Positions 15,989 to 25,118 of a stretch of DNA of 64,000 nt are shown here, piece by piece (the first letter of the stretch is position 1; every line of letters starts with the position of its first letter). This DNA is from DATEDA01 sp963744255 (lineage in GTDB: Bacteria; Pseudomonadota; Gammaproteobacteria; Burkholderiales; SG8-39), in NCBI GenBank assembly GCA_963744255.1, contig CAVUSZ010000012.1:7579-71578 (forward strand), written 5' to 3'. The position numbers were made by a program, and so were the translations under genes. The notes under the pieces were generated by a model that had not been told where the DNA came from, did no database searches, and saw nothing but the letters and a program-made list of their open reading frames with translations.

Positions 15989-16840
15989 TCAGAACCGGCC
16001 CGACTGATAGTCGTACACCGCCTGCCGGATCTCGTCCTCGGTGTTCATGACGAACGGGCCGTACTTCGCGACCGGCTCGCCGAGCGGCCGACCGGCGATG
16101 AGAACGAGCCGCGCGCCTTCCGGCCCCGCCATTAGCGCGACGCGCTCGCCGCGCCCGAGCACTGCGAGCTCGCCGCGTCCGACCTGCTCGCCGCCGATCT
16201 GCGCGGCGCCCTCGAACACATAGGCGAACGCGTTGTGCTCCGCGGGCAGCGGCACTTCGAACGCCGCACCCGACGGCAGCGCGATGTCGAGATAGATCGG
16301 GTCGGTCGCGACGGCGCTCACCGGGCCCTCGGCGGAGCCGAACCGACCGGCGATCACGCGGACCCGCACGCCGCCTCCCGCATCGACCCCGGGGATCGCA
16401 TCGGGCGGAATGTCCTGGTAGCGCGGCACGGTCATCTTGTCCTTCGCCGGCAGGTTCACCCAGAGCTGGAAGCCCCACATGAGGCCATTCTCCTGCTCGG
16501 GCATCTCCGAATGGACGATCCCGCGACCGGCGGTCATCCATTGCACGCTGCCGGGGACGAGCAGTCCGCTGTTGCCCTTGTTGTCGCCGTGACGCATCCG
16601 CCCGGCGAGCATGTAGGTCACCGTCTCGAAGCCGCGGTGCGGATGATCCGGGAACCCGCCAATGTAGTCGGACGCGTCGTCCGAGCGGAACTCGTCGAAG
16701 AGCAGGAACGGATCGAGATCGGGCAGCGCGCGGCCGCCGATCACCCGCGACAGGCGCACGCCCGCCCCGTCGCTCGAGCGCTGCCCGCGCACGACCTGGG
16801 TCACCGGCCTCGTACCATGTTCGGTCGCCGTCGATTGCAT
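15989..16840 (-). CDS. Pirin family protein
   Basis: A 283-residue bicupin. The N-terminal cupin carries the iron-binding residues in FPDHPHRGFETVTYM (His, His) and GIVHSEMPE (His, Glu), the standard pirin set; the C-terminal domain from about residue 170 is the Pirin_C cupin. Bacterial pirins include quercetinase-like dioxygenases and regulators of central metabolism; sequence alone does not choose. It is divergent from fdrA across a 130-bp region holding a good forward promoter. The cytoplasm is the expected location. Confidence 0.93.
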   Translation of the reverse strand: MQSTATEHGTRPVTQVVRGQRSSDGAGVRLSRVIGGRALPDLDPFLLFDEFRSDDASDYIGGFPDHPHRGFETVTYMLAGRMRHGDNKGNSGLLVPGSVQWMTAGRGIVHSEMPEQENGLMWGFQLWVNLPAKDKMTVPRYQDIPPDAIPGVDAGGGVRVRVIAGRFGSAEGPVSAVATDPIYLDIALPSGAAFEVPLPAEHNAFAYVFEGAAQIGGEQVGRGELAVLGRGERVALMAGPEGARLVLIAGRPLGEPVAKYGPFVMNTEDEIRQAVYDYQSGRF

Positions 16841-16909
16841 GCTGATTCTCCCGGTTGATTATCGCGTCAGAGGTGGGGGCGCCTCCGCCGATTCGCAAGG
16901 CGCGCGCCG

Positions 16910-16938
16910 TGGACACCCCCGGCGCCGCTGATTAGACT
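16910..16938 (+). promoter_or_regulatory. Promoter for the fdrA-allK-like operon
   Basis: TGGACA (16910-16915), a 17-base spacer and TAGACT (16933-16938), 32 bases upstream of the GTG start at 16971. It is the best promoter-like match in the pirin/fdrA divergent region. Confidence 0.55.
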
Positions 16939-16970
16939 GCGTTTCTTCCCGTCCCCGCCGCAACGCCGCC

Positions 16971-18506
16971 GTGCCGACCGCAGCGACCACGAAGAAGAAC
17001 TTCTACAAGGACTCCGTCGCCCTGATGCGGATCTCCCAGGCCGTGGCGGGCCGCGACGGCGTCGCCCGAGTGTCGCTCCTGATGGGGACGCCGGCGAACA
17101 AGGGCATCCTAGGCCAAGCCGGGCTGCTCGTGCCCGAGTTGTCGGACGCGGCACCGGCCGATCTCATGATCCTGGTGGAGGGCGAGCAGGACGGACTCGC
17201 GCCCGCGCTCGAGGCGATCGAGGCGGAGCTCGCCGGCGGCGCGGCAAGGCCGTCCGCCGGCGCGGTCGAGATCGCGCCACGCTCGATCGCGATGGGACAG
17301 GAACGGCTTGCGGGTGCGACGCTCGCCCAGGTGTCCGTCCCCGGCCCGTACGCCGCTGCAGAAGCGCTGAAGGCACTGAAGCGGGGTCTCCACGTCTTTC
17401 TCTTCAGCGACAACGTCCCGCTCGCCGAGGAGCAGACGGTGAAGCGTCTCGCCGCGAAGAAGGGCTTGCTCGTCATGGGACCCGACTGCGGCACCGCGAT
17501 CATCGCCGGCGTGCCGCTCGGTTTCGCGAACGCGGTACGGCGCGGCGCGATCGGTCTCGTCGGCGCATCGGGCACCGGGATGCAGGAAGTGACCGCGCGC
17601 ATCCACCAGCTCGGCGAAGGCGTGTCGCACGCGATCGGCACCGGCAGCCGCGACGTGTGCGACGAGATCGGCGGCACGACCCTGCTCGCAGGGCTCGAGC
17701 TGCTGGCGCGCGATCCGGCGACGCGCGTCATCGTCATCGTCTCCAAGCCGCCGGCGGCGGGCGTTGCCGAGCGCGCGCTCGCCGCCGTTCGGAAGTCGGG
17801 CAAGCCCGCGGTAGTGCTCTTTCTCGGCGCGGAGCTTCCCGGCGGCGGCAATGTCCATCCGGTCGGGACGCTCGAGCGGGCGGCGGCCACCGCGGTCGCG
17901 CTCGCGCGCCGTACGAGCGTTTCGCCGGCGGCCACTCCGACTTCGGCAGGCTTCGACGCGACCGTGTCGAAGCTCGCGCCGTCGCAGAAGTTCCTGCGCG
18001 GGCTCTACTCCGGCGGGACCTACTGCACCGAAGCGCAGCTCGTCTGGCGCGGCGCCGGCATCGCGGCGTGGTCGAACGCGCCGCTCGACAAACGACTGGC
18101 GTTGCCGCATCACGCCGCGAGCCGCGAGCACACCGCGATCGACCTCGGCGCCGACGAGTTCACCGTGGGCCGGCCGCATCCGATGATCGACTTCGCGGCG
18201 CGGATCGAGCGGCTGGCAGCGGAAGCGCGCGACCCCGCAGTCGCAGCGATCGTGCTCGACGTCGTGCTCGGATACGGCGCGCACGCCGACCCGGCGGGCG
18301 CACTCGCACGGCCGGTGCGCGCCGCGCGTGCGGCCGCCGCCGGGGAAGGGCGCGAACTGCTGGTGCTCGGCTTTCTGTGCGGTACCGAGGAGGATCCGCA
18401 GCGGCTGTCGTCGCAGACGGCGAAGCTCGCCGAGAGCGGCATGATCCTCGCGCCGGGGTCGACCGCCGCCGCAATGCTTGCCGCGCGCGCGGCCACGCGC
18501 GCATGA
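16971..18506 (+). CDS. fdrA: FdrA/AllF-like acyl-CoA-ligase-fold protein
   Basis: A 511-residue protein of the FdrA family, related to the alpha subunit of succinyl-CoA synthetase. MGPDCGTAIIAGVPLGFAN near residue 165 and GLVGASGTGMQEV near residue 192 are family hallmarks. E. coli fdrA (ylbD), ylbE and ylbF have been reported as subunits of oxamate carbamoyltransferase (renamed allFGH), which converts oxalurate and phosphate to oxamate and carbamoyl phosphate. Carbamate kinase, DUF2877 and DUF1116 partners follow here in one transcript, so the same chemistry is likely. The start is GTG 16971. The stop overlaps the carbamate kinase start by four bases. Confidence 0.88.
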   Translation: MPTAATTKKNFYKDSVALMRISQAVAGRDGVARVSLLMGTPANKGILGQAGLLVPELSDAAPADLMILVEGEQDGLAPALEAIEAELAGGAARPSAGAVEIAPRSIAMGQERLAGATLAQVSVPGPYAAAEALKALKRGLHVFLFSDNVPLAEEQTVKRLAAKKGLLVMGPDCGTAIIAGVPLGFANAVRRGAIGLVGASGTGMQEVTARIHQLGEGVSHAIGTGSRDVCDEIGGTTLLAGLELLARDPATRVIVIVSKPPAAGVAERALAAVRKSGKPAVVLFLGAELPGGGNVHPVGTLERAAATAVALARRTSVSPAATPTSAGFDATVSKLAPSQKFLRGLYSGGTYCTEAQLVWRGAGIAAWSNAPLDKRLALPHHAASREHTAIDLGADEFTVGRPHPMIDFAARIERLAAEARDPAVAAIVLDVVLGYGAHADPAGALARPVRAARAAAAGEGRELLVLGFLCGTEEDPQRLSSQTAKLAESGMILAPGSTAAAMLAARAATRA

Positions 18507-19453
18507 AATTCGATCCAAAGCTGATCGTGGTGGCGTTCGGCGGCAACGCCGTCTACCCGCCGACGATCAAGGGCACCGCCGAGGAGCAGCTCGACATCAT
18601 GGCCGAGGCGTGCGAGCACCTCGTGCCGATGGTCCGCGCCGGCCACCGCGTCGTGATCACCCACGGCAACGGCCCGGTTGTAGGCAACATCCTGTTTCGC
18701 ATGGCGCTGACCTCGAAGCAGCTGGTGCCGATGCCGATGGACGTGTGCGTCGCGCATTCGCAGGGCGGCATCGGGTACATGCTGCAGCAGAGCCTCGCCA
18801 ACGTGCTCGCTCGCCGCGGGCTGCGCCTCGGCGTGTCCTCCATCGTGACCGAGGTCGAGGTTGCCGCCGACGATCCCGCGTTCGCCAACCCGACGAAGCC
18901 GGTCGGACGTTTCTTCAGCGAGCAGGATGCGAGGCGCATCGCCGCCGAGACCGGCTGGGATTTCGTAGAGGATTCGGGGCGCGGCTGGCGGCGCGTCGTG
19001 CCGTCGCCGATGCCGCTCCGGATCGTGGACGCACCGGCCATCAATGCGCTGCTCGCGGCCGGCGTGATCCCGATCGCGGCGGGCGGCGGCGGGATTCCGG
19101 TCGTGCGCGAAAAGGACGGCAGCCATCGCGGCGTCGCGGCGGTGATCGACAAGGACCTGACCAGCTCGCTGCTCGCGACCGACGTCGGCGCGGGCACGCT
19201 GGTCATGCTCACCGGCGTCGACCGGGTCGCGCTCGACTTCGGCAAGCCGACCCAGCGCGCCGTCGATCGCATGACCGCCGCGGAAGCGGCGAAGCATTTC
19301 GCCGACGGCCAGTTCCCGCCGGGCAGCATGGGCCCGAAGATCACTGCGGCGCTGCGCTTCCTCGAGCACGATGGCCCGCGCGCGCTGATCACCGCGCTCG
19401 ACAAGCTCGAGCTCGCGCTTGCAGGCCGAGCCGGCACGGAGATCGTGCCCTGA
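18503..19453 (+). CDS. Carbamate kinase (catabolic)
   Basis: A 316-residue amino-acid-kinase-fold enzyme. It contains VVAFGGNAVYPP at the N-terminus, THGNGPVVGN near residue 54, the AHSQGGIGYMLQQ segment, AAGGGGIPVV near residue 194 and IDKDLTS, all expected of carbamate kinase. In this context it would use carbamoyl phosphate and ADP to make ATP, ammonia and CO2, like E. coli YbcF/AllK and unlike arginine-deiminase operon copies, since no arginine genes are present. It overlaps fdrA by four bases. Confidence 0.93.
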   Translation: MKFDPKLIVVAFGGNAVYPPTIKGTAEEQLDIMAEACEHLVPMVRAGHRVVITHGNGPVVGNILFRMALTSKQLVPMPMDVCVAHSQGGIGYMLQQSLANVLARRGLRLGVSSIVTEVEVAADDPAFANPTKPVGRFFSEQDARRIAAETGWDFVEDSGRGWRRVVPSPMPLRIVDAPAINALLAAGVIPIAAGGGGIPVVREKDGSHRGVAAVIDKDLTSSLLATDVGAGTLVMLTGVDRVALDFGKPTQRAVDRMTAAEAAKHFADGQFPPGSMGPKITAALRFLEHDGPRALITALDKLELALAGRAGTEIVP

Positions 19454-19458
19454 ACGCG

Positions 19459-20247
19459 GTGCTGTCGATCGGCGCGAAGGCCCGCGTCGCGCTCGAGCGG
19501 AGCGGCGGGACGGCGGCGCCGCTCGCGGCGTTCCCCGATGCGCCGTACTACGACGCCGCCGGCGAGATCGTCTGGGTCGGCTCCCGGCTGCCGGCGATGC
19601 ATCCGCGTGCCGTGGTCACGGCGGCGCCGGTCACACGGGGCGAGGTCGCGCGTTTCGGCGCGCTCCCCAGGGAGGTGTGGTCGCCGCGGCTGCCGGCGCC
19701 GTCGAGCGCTACTGCGGCGTCGGCGAAGCGCCTCGTGGCGCGGGCAGCCGACCTCGGCGACCCGCGCGGTTTCGGGGCGCTGCTTGCCGGCACAACGCCG
19801 GCTTTTCCGCTCGACCTCGCGGTGCCGCGCGTGCGCGCACTCGCCGTGGCCTATGGCGCCGACGATCACGAAGCCGTGCAGCGCGCCTCGCGCGCACTGC
19901 TCGGTCTGGGCGGCGGGCTTACGCCCGCGGGGGACGATCTCGTCGGCGGCGCGCTGTTCGGCCGGCTGCTCGTGGCTGCGGATGGCGCGCGCTGGCGCAT
20001 CGCGGGCGACGCGCTTGCCGCGGAGGCGATGCGCGCGAGCCATGTCATCAGTGCGGCGCTCCTCGCCGATCTCGGCGCGGGCGCGAGCTTCGCACCGCTG
20101 CACGCGACCGCCGGCGCGCTCGCCCGCGGCGACGATGCGGCGGCGCTCGAGTCGGCGGGCGTGCTGGCCGCGCTCGGCCACTCATCCGGATGGGACATGC
20201 TGACGGGCCTTATCATCGGCGCGACCGGAAAGTTGAACGATGCGTGA
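19459..20247 (+). CDS. DUF2877 protein (YlbF/AllH-like)
   Basis: A ~262-residue DUF2877 protein with the diagnostic motif GLGGGLTPAGDDLVGG near residues 150-165. The E. coli homologue YlbF is one of three subunits reported to make up oxamate carbamoyltransferase. No ATG is available: the first reasonable start is GTG 19459, five bases after the carbamate kinase stop; CTG 19450 is an alternative that would overlap it. The 3' end overlaps the DUF1116 gene by eight bases, consistent with subunits made together. Confidence 0.83.
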   Translation: MLSIGAKARVALERSGGTAAPLAAFPDAPYYDAAGEIVWVGSRLPAMHPRAVVTAAPVTRGEVARFGALPREVWSPRLPAPSSATAASAKRLVARAADLGDPRGFGALLAGTTPAFPLDLAVPRVRALAVAYGADDHEAVQRASRALLGLGGGLTPAGDDLVGGALFGRLLVAADGARWRIAGDALAAEAMRASHVISAALLADLGAGASFAPLHATAGALARGDDAAALESAGVLAALGHSSGWDMLTGLIIGATGKLNDA

Positions 20248-21709
20248 TCTTCTGCACGACAGGCTCGGCGTGGTGAACGTCGGTCTCGACATGTTCGTCG
20301 AAAGCATCGAGCGGGCTGGGGCGCCGGTCGTCAACCTCGACTGGCGGCCTGCCGGCGACGGGGATCCCGCGCTCGCGTGGTCGCTCGCGCACCTCACGGG
20401 GGACCCGGACGATCCCGATGCGCCCGGTTCGCGCATCGACGCCGCGAACCGGGCCGCCGTCGCCCGCATGCTGGCGGCGCGGGCGAACCTCGTCGACGTG
20501 GGCCTTCGGGCCGACGAGGTCTGGCCCGAGCTGTGGGCGAACGGGAAGAGAACGCTGACACATGCCGGCGCGCCGATCCCGTGGGCGCGGATGTGCGATC
20601 CGATGAAGGGCACGATGATCGGGGCGATGCTCTACGAGGGCTGGGCGAAGAACGCCGAGGACGCCGCTGCGCGCCTCGAGCGCGGGGAGGTGGCGTTCCT
20701 GCCGAACCACGATATCCACGCGGTGGGGCCGATGTCGGGGACGATCTCACCGTCGATGCCGATCTTCGTGGTCAGGAATCCGGTGCACGCCAACATGGCG
20801 TACACCAACTTCAGCGAGGGCATCGGCCGCGTGCTTCGCTTCGGGGCGTACGGTCCCGACGTCATCGAGCGACTGAGGTGGCTCGGGGGCACCATCGCGC
20901 CGGCGCTCAAGACCGCGCTCGCCGCGATGCCCGAAGGCGTCGACCTGAAAGCGATCCAGTCGCAGGCGTTGCTGATGGGCGACGAGGTGCACAGCCGCAA
21001 CGCCGCCGCGACCGCGCTCTTCCACATGGCGATCGGCGGCGCGCTCGCCGGCAGCGGCTTCGATCGCGCGCGCGCGAGAGAGGCACTCGATTTCATCGCC
21101 GCCACCTCGCAGTTCTTCCTGAATCTCTCGATGGCGGCCTCGAAGGCGATCATGGATGCGACCCACGGCGTCGAGCGGTCCTCGATCGTCACCGCGATCG
21201 CGCGCAACGGCGTCACCACCGCGATCCGCGTGAGCGGTCTTGGGCAGCGCTGGTTCGAGGCGCCATCGGACACGCCCGTCGGCCTCTACTTCCCGGGCTT
21301 CGAGCAGGCGGACGCCAACGCCGACCTCGGCGACAGCGCGATCTGCGAGACCGCGGGTTACGGGGGCCAGGCCCTGGCCGCATCGCCGGCGCTGGTGCAG
21401 CTCGTCGGCGGCAGCGTCGCTGCGGCGAACCAGTATTCGCGCGAGATGGTGCACGTCACCTGGACGCGCAACCCGGTCATGTCGCTGCCGAACCTCGAGT
21501 TCGCCGGTGCGCCGGCCGGCATCGACGTGCGCAAGGTCGTGGATACCGGCATTCGCCCGGTGGTGACGACCGGCATTGCCCACAAACAGGCGGGTATCGG
21601 CCAGATCGGCGCGGGAATCGTGCGCGTGCCGATGGCGTGCTTCACTCAAGCGCTCGCCGCGCTCGCAGAGTCGGTCGGGGTCTGCGGGCAGGACGCCGGC
21701 GAAGTGTGA
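20240..21709 (+). CDS. DUF1116 protein (YlbE/AllG-like)
   Basis: A 489-residue DUF1116 protein, the normal length of YlbE homologues. Distinctive stretches are MCDPMKGTMIGAMLYEGWA, LPNHDIHAVGPMSG and the C-terminal VTTGIAHKQAGIGQIGAG. With FdrA and DUF2877 it completes the three-component set linked in E. coli to oxamate carbamoyltransferase. The gene order here (F, kinase, H, G) differs from the E. coli fdrA-ylbE-ylbF-ybcF order. No allantoin or ureidoglycolate genes are in the window, so the source of oxalurate, or an alternative substrate, is unclear. Confidence 0.87.
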   Translation: MRDLLHDRLGVVNVGLDMFVESIERAGAPVVNLDWRPAGDGDPALAWSLAHLTGDPDDPDAPGSRIDAANRAAVARMLAARANLVDVGLRADEVWPELWANGKRTLTHAGAPIPWARMCDPMKGTMIGAMLYEGWAKNAEDAAARLERGEVAFLPNHDIHAVGPMSGTISPSMPIFVVRNPVHANMAYTNFSEGIGRVLRFGAYGPDVIERLRWLGGTIAPALKTALAAMPEGVDLKAIQSQALLMGDEVHSRNAAATALFHMAIGGALAGSGFDRARAREALDFIAATSQFFLNLSMAASKAIMDATHGVERSSIVTAIARNGVTTAIRVSGLGQRWFEAPSDTPVGLYFPGFEQADANADLGDSAICETAGYGGQALAASPALVQLVGGSVAAANQYSREMVHVTWTRNPVMSLPNLEFAGAPAGIDVRKVVDTGIRPVVTTGIAHKQAGIGQIGAGIVRVPMACFTQALAALAESVGVCGQDAGEV

Positions 21710-21848
21710 TCTTTTCCACGCTGTCGGCGCGACGGCGGGCATTTTGCTCCTCTGCCGCGAACTACGCGAGCGCCCGCCCGGGCCACAGTTCGTAGAGTCC
21801 CCGGTTCCTGGCCGTGCGGCAGCGTGCGGCCGCTCGCAGCGAACCCGG

Positions 21849-24800
21849 ATGGCAGACTCCCCTACCGAACGCAAGCGCACCGGCAAGGCACTTCGCGCGA
21901 GCCGCACGCGGCCGGCACGACTTGGGCGGCTCTATGCGGCGCTCAGCGCGACGAACGAGGCGATGCTGCGAGCGATCGGCCCGCAAGTGCTGCAGGAGCG
22001 CGTGTGCGAGATCGCGATCGAGCACGGCGGCTTCCAGCTGGCGGTGATCCGGGTCGTCGACCGCGAGGGTCGCCGGCTCGTCCCGACCGTGGTGCGCGGC
22101 CAGTCCGCACGCGAGCTCGGCGAGCGCGAGCTGTCGATCGAACCGGGCGCTCCGCAGGGGCGATTGACTGCCGCCGTTGCGGCGCGGACGGGCACCTGTC
22201 AGGTCGCGAACGATCTTCGCCAGCCGCCGGAGCTGATGCAATGGCGCGCCGCCGCGCTGGGGGCGGGAATCGCATCGACGGCCAGCCTCCCGGTGCGGCG
22301 CGCCGGACAGGTCTTCGCGGTGCTCAGCCTGTTCTCGCGCGAGCCGGGCTATTTCGACGACGAGCTGGTCGCGCTGCTCGAGCGCATGGTCGCGAACCTG
22401 TCATTTGCCCTCGACTCGATCGATCAGGACGAGCGCCGCCGCGCGGCCGAGCAGGCGCTGCGGGAGAGCGAGGCCCGGTTCCGCAGCCTGACCCGCCTTT
22501 CGTCGGATTTCTACTGGGAGACCGATGAGCAGCACCGTTTTACCGAGCTCGCCTACGGCACCGGACACCGGCCGACCGTGCCCTACGGGACGCAGATCGG
22601 GAAGACGCGCTGGGAGATCCCCTACCTTGCACCGGACGAGGCGGGCTGGCGTGCGCATCGGGCGATCCTCGACGCGCGGCTGCCGTTCCGGGAGTTCGAG
22701 TTCGCACGCCCCGGCATCGACGCCCAGGCGCGACACTTCACCATCAGTGGCGAGCCGCTCACCGACAGCGATGGCCGGTTTCGCGGTTATCGCGGCATCG
22801 GGCGGGAGATCACGGACCGCAAGCTCGCCGAGGGGGCGCTCCGCGAGAGCGAGGCACGGTTCCGCAGCCTGACCGACCTGTCGTCGGACTGGTATTGGGA
22901 ACAGGACGAGACGCTCCGCTTCACGCGCTTCTCCGGCGACCTCAATCGCCATCTTGGCGTCCCCGCCGAGCGGGTCGTCGGGTTGCGGCGCTGGGAGCTT
23001 CCGATGATCGAACCGCTGTCCTCTACCTGGGGAGAGCACCGGCGCGACGTCGAGGCGCATCGCCCATTCCGCGACTTCGAGTACCGCCTGATCGGCGACG
23101 ACGGCAAGCAGCGCTATTGCAGCGTGACGGGCCTGCCGATGTTCGACGACCGCGGCAACTTCCGGGGATTCCGCGGGATCGCGCGGGAGATCACGGCGCG
23201 CAAGGAGGCCGAGCGCCAGCTCGCGCTCCACGCCCAGCGCCAGGAATGGATTGCCCGCTTCGGGCAGCGTGCGCTCGAGTCGGTAGGGCTCGACGGCTTG
23301 TTCCTCCAGGCAGCCGAGGCAGCGGGCGGGGTCGGCGCGGACGGGGCTGCGGTGTACGAGCTCATTCCGGCGAGCGGCGAGTTTCTGGTGCGGGCGGCGA
23401 TCGGCCGCGGCACGCGGCCGGCGACAGGCAGCGCGCTCCGGGTCTGCGACGACTGTCCGCTGAGACGGGCAGCCGAAGGAGCCGAGTCCCTCGCGCCTGA
23501 CGATCATGGCGCGGAGATCTGCGCGTCGGCCGCGTGCACCTGGGGTGCCTCGATGGCGAGCGCGGCCTGCGTCCGCATCCGGGGCGAGGACGGCAATCTC
23601 GGGGTGCTATCCGTGCTGGCGGCGCCCGCCGGCGCGTTCGGCACCGACGAGCTGAAGTTCGTCCGGACCATCGCGAACGTGCTGTCGACGGCTGTCCAGC
23701 GCCACGGGGCCGAGCAGCGGCTCGCCCAGCTCGCGCAGTTCGACACGGTGACGGGACTGCCGAACCGCAACCTCATGCGCGACCGGCTCGGACAGGCGAT
23801 CGAGCGCGCGAAGCGCCACCGCCGCCGGGCCGGCGTCCTGTTCCTCGACCTGGACCGCTTCAAGCTCGTCAACGACACGCTCGGACACGAGCAGGGCGAC
23901 CGCCTGCTCGAGAAGGTCGGCCGCCGGCTGCGTGCCTGCGTGCGCGCGAGCGACTCGGTGGCGCGATTCAGCGGCGACGAGTTCGTGGTCGTGCTGTCGG
24001 AGATCGCCGCAGGCGAAGACGCAGCCCTCGTCGCGCAGAAGATGCTCGAGGCGATGGGTGCCCCGTTCGAGCTCGGCGGCCACGAGGCCTCGGTGGGCGC
24101 AAGCATCGGGATCGCGCTCTACCCCGACGACGGGGACGAAGTGGACGCGCTCCTGAAGGCCGCCGATGCGGCGATGTATCGCGCCAAGGAGTCGGGCCGC
24201 GCGGCCTACCGCTTCTTCGTCCCCGACATGAACCGCGAGTCACACGAGCGGGTCCAGCTCCAGAGCGATCTCCGCCGTGCGATCGAGCGCGGCGAGTTCC
24301 AGCTCGCCTATCAGCCCAAGGTCGAGCTCGGTTCGGGGCGGGTCTGCGGTGTGGAAGCCCTGCTACGGTGGATGCACCCGATTCGCGGGACGCTGCCGGC
24401 GAGCGAGTTCGTGACGACGCTCGAGGAGATCGGGCTGATCGAGGCGGCCGGCGAGTGGGTCGTCGGCGCCGCGTGTGCGCAGATCCGCGCCTGGCGCGTC
24501 GCGGGTCTCGAGCCGGTCCCCGTGACGGTAAACGTCTCGGCGCGGCAGCTCCGCTGCCACGCCCTGGACGCCCGCATCATCGGACTCGTTGCGGCGGCCG
24601 GAGTCGAACCGGCGCTGCTCGAGATCGACGTCGCCGAGGGTCATCTCGCGGCAGAGGCGGAGCACGTGATCCGCGTGCTGGCACGGCTCCGCGAGGCAGG
24701 CATCCGCGCGTCGATCGACGATTTCGGCACCGGCTACTCGAACTTCGCCTTGCTCGCGCGGTTCCCGGTCACGGCACTGAAGGTGGACCGGCGGTTTGTC

Positions 24801-25031
24801 CGCGACCTCCCTGCCGACGCGGCCGCGGCTGCACTCGTCCGGGCCGCCATCGACCTCGCCCACGGTCTGGGGTTCGCGGTCACCGCTGAAGGCGTGGAAA
24901 CCGAGGACCAGGCGGCTTTCCTCCGCCGCCATGGCTGCGACTGGGCACAGGGCCATCTCTTCGGCAAGCCGATGGCGCCGGCCGAGATCGCGGCGCTTCT
25001 CGCGCGGGCCGCAATCATCAACGCGGCGTGA
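21849..25031 (+). CDS. GAF-PAS-PAS-GAF-GGDEF-EAL cyclic-di-GMP signalling protein
   Basis: A 1060-residue soluble sensor with no membrane segment. Order: GAF-like (about 40-185), two PAS domains opening with the near-identical FRSLTRLSSDFYWE and FRSLTDLSSDWYWE, a second Cys-rich GAF (about 455-620), then GGDEF and EAL. The cyclase motif is SGDEF, with an I-site RASD five residues upstream. The EAL domain keeps EALLRW, DDFGTGYS, the KVDRRF lysine, EGVETEDQ and AQGHLFGKP, but the usual ELTES reads DVAEG, an E-to-D change at a metal-site position. Both activities are possible; phosphodiesterase may dominate. ATG 21849 is the first Met before the GAF domain. Confidence 0.9.
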   Translation: MADSPTERKRTGKALRASRTRPARLGRLYAALSATNEAMLRAIGPQVLQERVCEIAIEHGGFQLAVIRVVDREGRRLVPTVVRGQSARELGERELSIEPGAPQGRLTAAVAARTGTCQVANDLRQPPELMQWRAAALGAGIASTASLPVRRAGQVFAVLSLFSREPGYFDDELVALLERMVANLSFALDSIDQDERRRAAEQALRESEARFRSLTRLSSDFYWETDEQHRFTELAYGTGHRPTVPYGTQIGKTRWEIPYLAPDEAGWRAHRAILDARLPFREFEFARPGIDAQARHFTISGEPLTDSDGRFRGYRGIGREITDRKLAEGALRESEARFRSLTDLSSDWYWEQDETLRFTRFSGDLNRHLGVPAERVVGLRRWELPMIEPLSSTWGEHRRDVEAHRPFRDFEYRLIGDDGKQRYCSVTGLPMFDDRGNFRGFRGIAREITARKEAERQLALHAQRQEWIARFGQRALESVGLDGLFLQAAEAAGGVGADGAAVYELIPASGEFLVRAAIGRGTRPATGSALRVCDDCPLRRAAEGAESLAPDDHGAEICASAACTWGASMASAACVRIRGEDGNLGVLSVLAAPAGAFGTDELKFVRTIANVLSTAVQRHGAEQRLAQLAQFDTVTGLPNRNLMRDRLGQAIERAKRHRRRAGVLFLDLDRFKLVNDTLGHEQGDRLLEKVGRRLRACVRASDSVARFSGDEFVVVLSEIAAGEDAALVAQKMLEAMGAPFELGGHEASVGASIGIALYPDDGDEVDALLKAADAAMYRAKESGRAAYRFFVPDMNRESHERVQLQSDLRRAIERGEFQLAYQPKVELGSGRVCGVEALLRWMHPIRGTLPASEFVTTLEEIGLIEAAGEWVVGAACAQIRAWRVAGLEPVPVTVNVSARQLRCHALDARIIGLVAAAGVEPALLEIDVAEGHLAAEAEHVIRVLARLREAGIRASIDDFGTGYSNFALLARFPVTALKVDRRFVRDLPADAAAAALVRAAIDLAHGLGFAVTAEGVETEDQAAFLRRHGCDWAQGHLFGKPMAPAEIAALLARAAIINAA

Positions 25032-25083
25032 CCGTCCACTCCGCCACCGGGCCTGGCCCGGTGGGATCCTTGCCGGCTGCCGC

Positions 25084-25112
25084 TTGCAAAATAGGTGCAT
25101 ATACACTATTAT
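25084..25112 (+). promoter_or_regulatory. marR promoter with operator in the spacer
   Basis: TTGCAA (25084-25089), 17-base spacer, TATTAT (25107-25112). The near-perfect palindrome GTGCATATACAC (25095-25106) fills the spacer, where a bound MarR dimer would block RNA polymerase. The -10 box ends six bases before ATG 25119, so the transcript would start at or near the start codon (leaderless). Confidence 0.75.
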
Positions 25113-25118
25113 CCGCAC

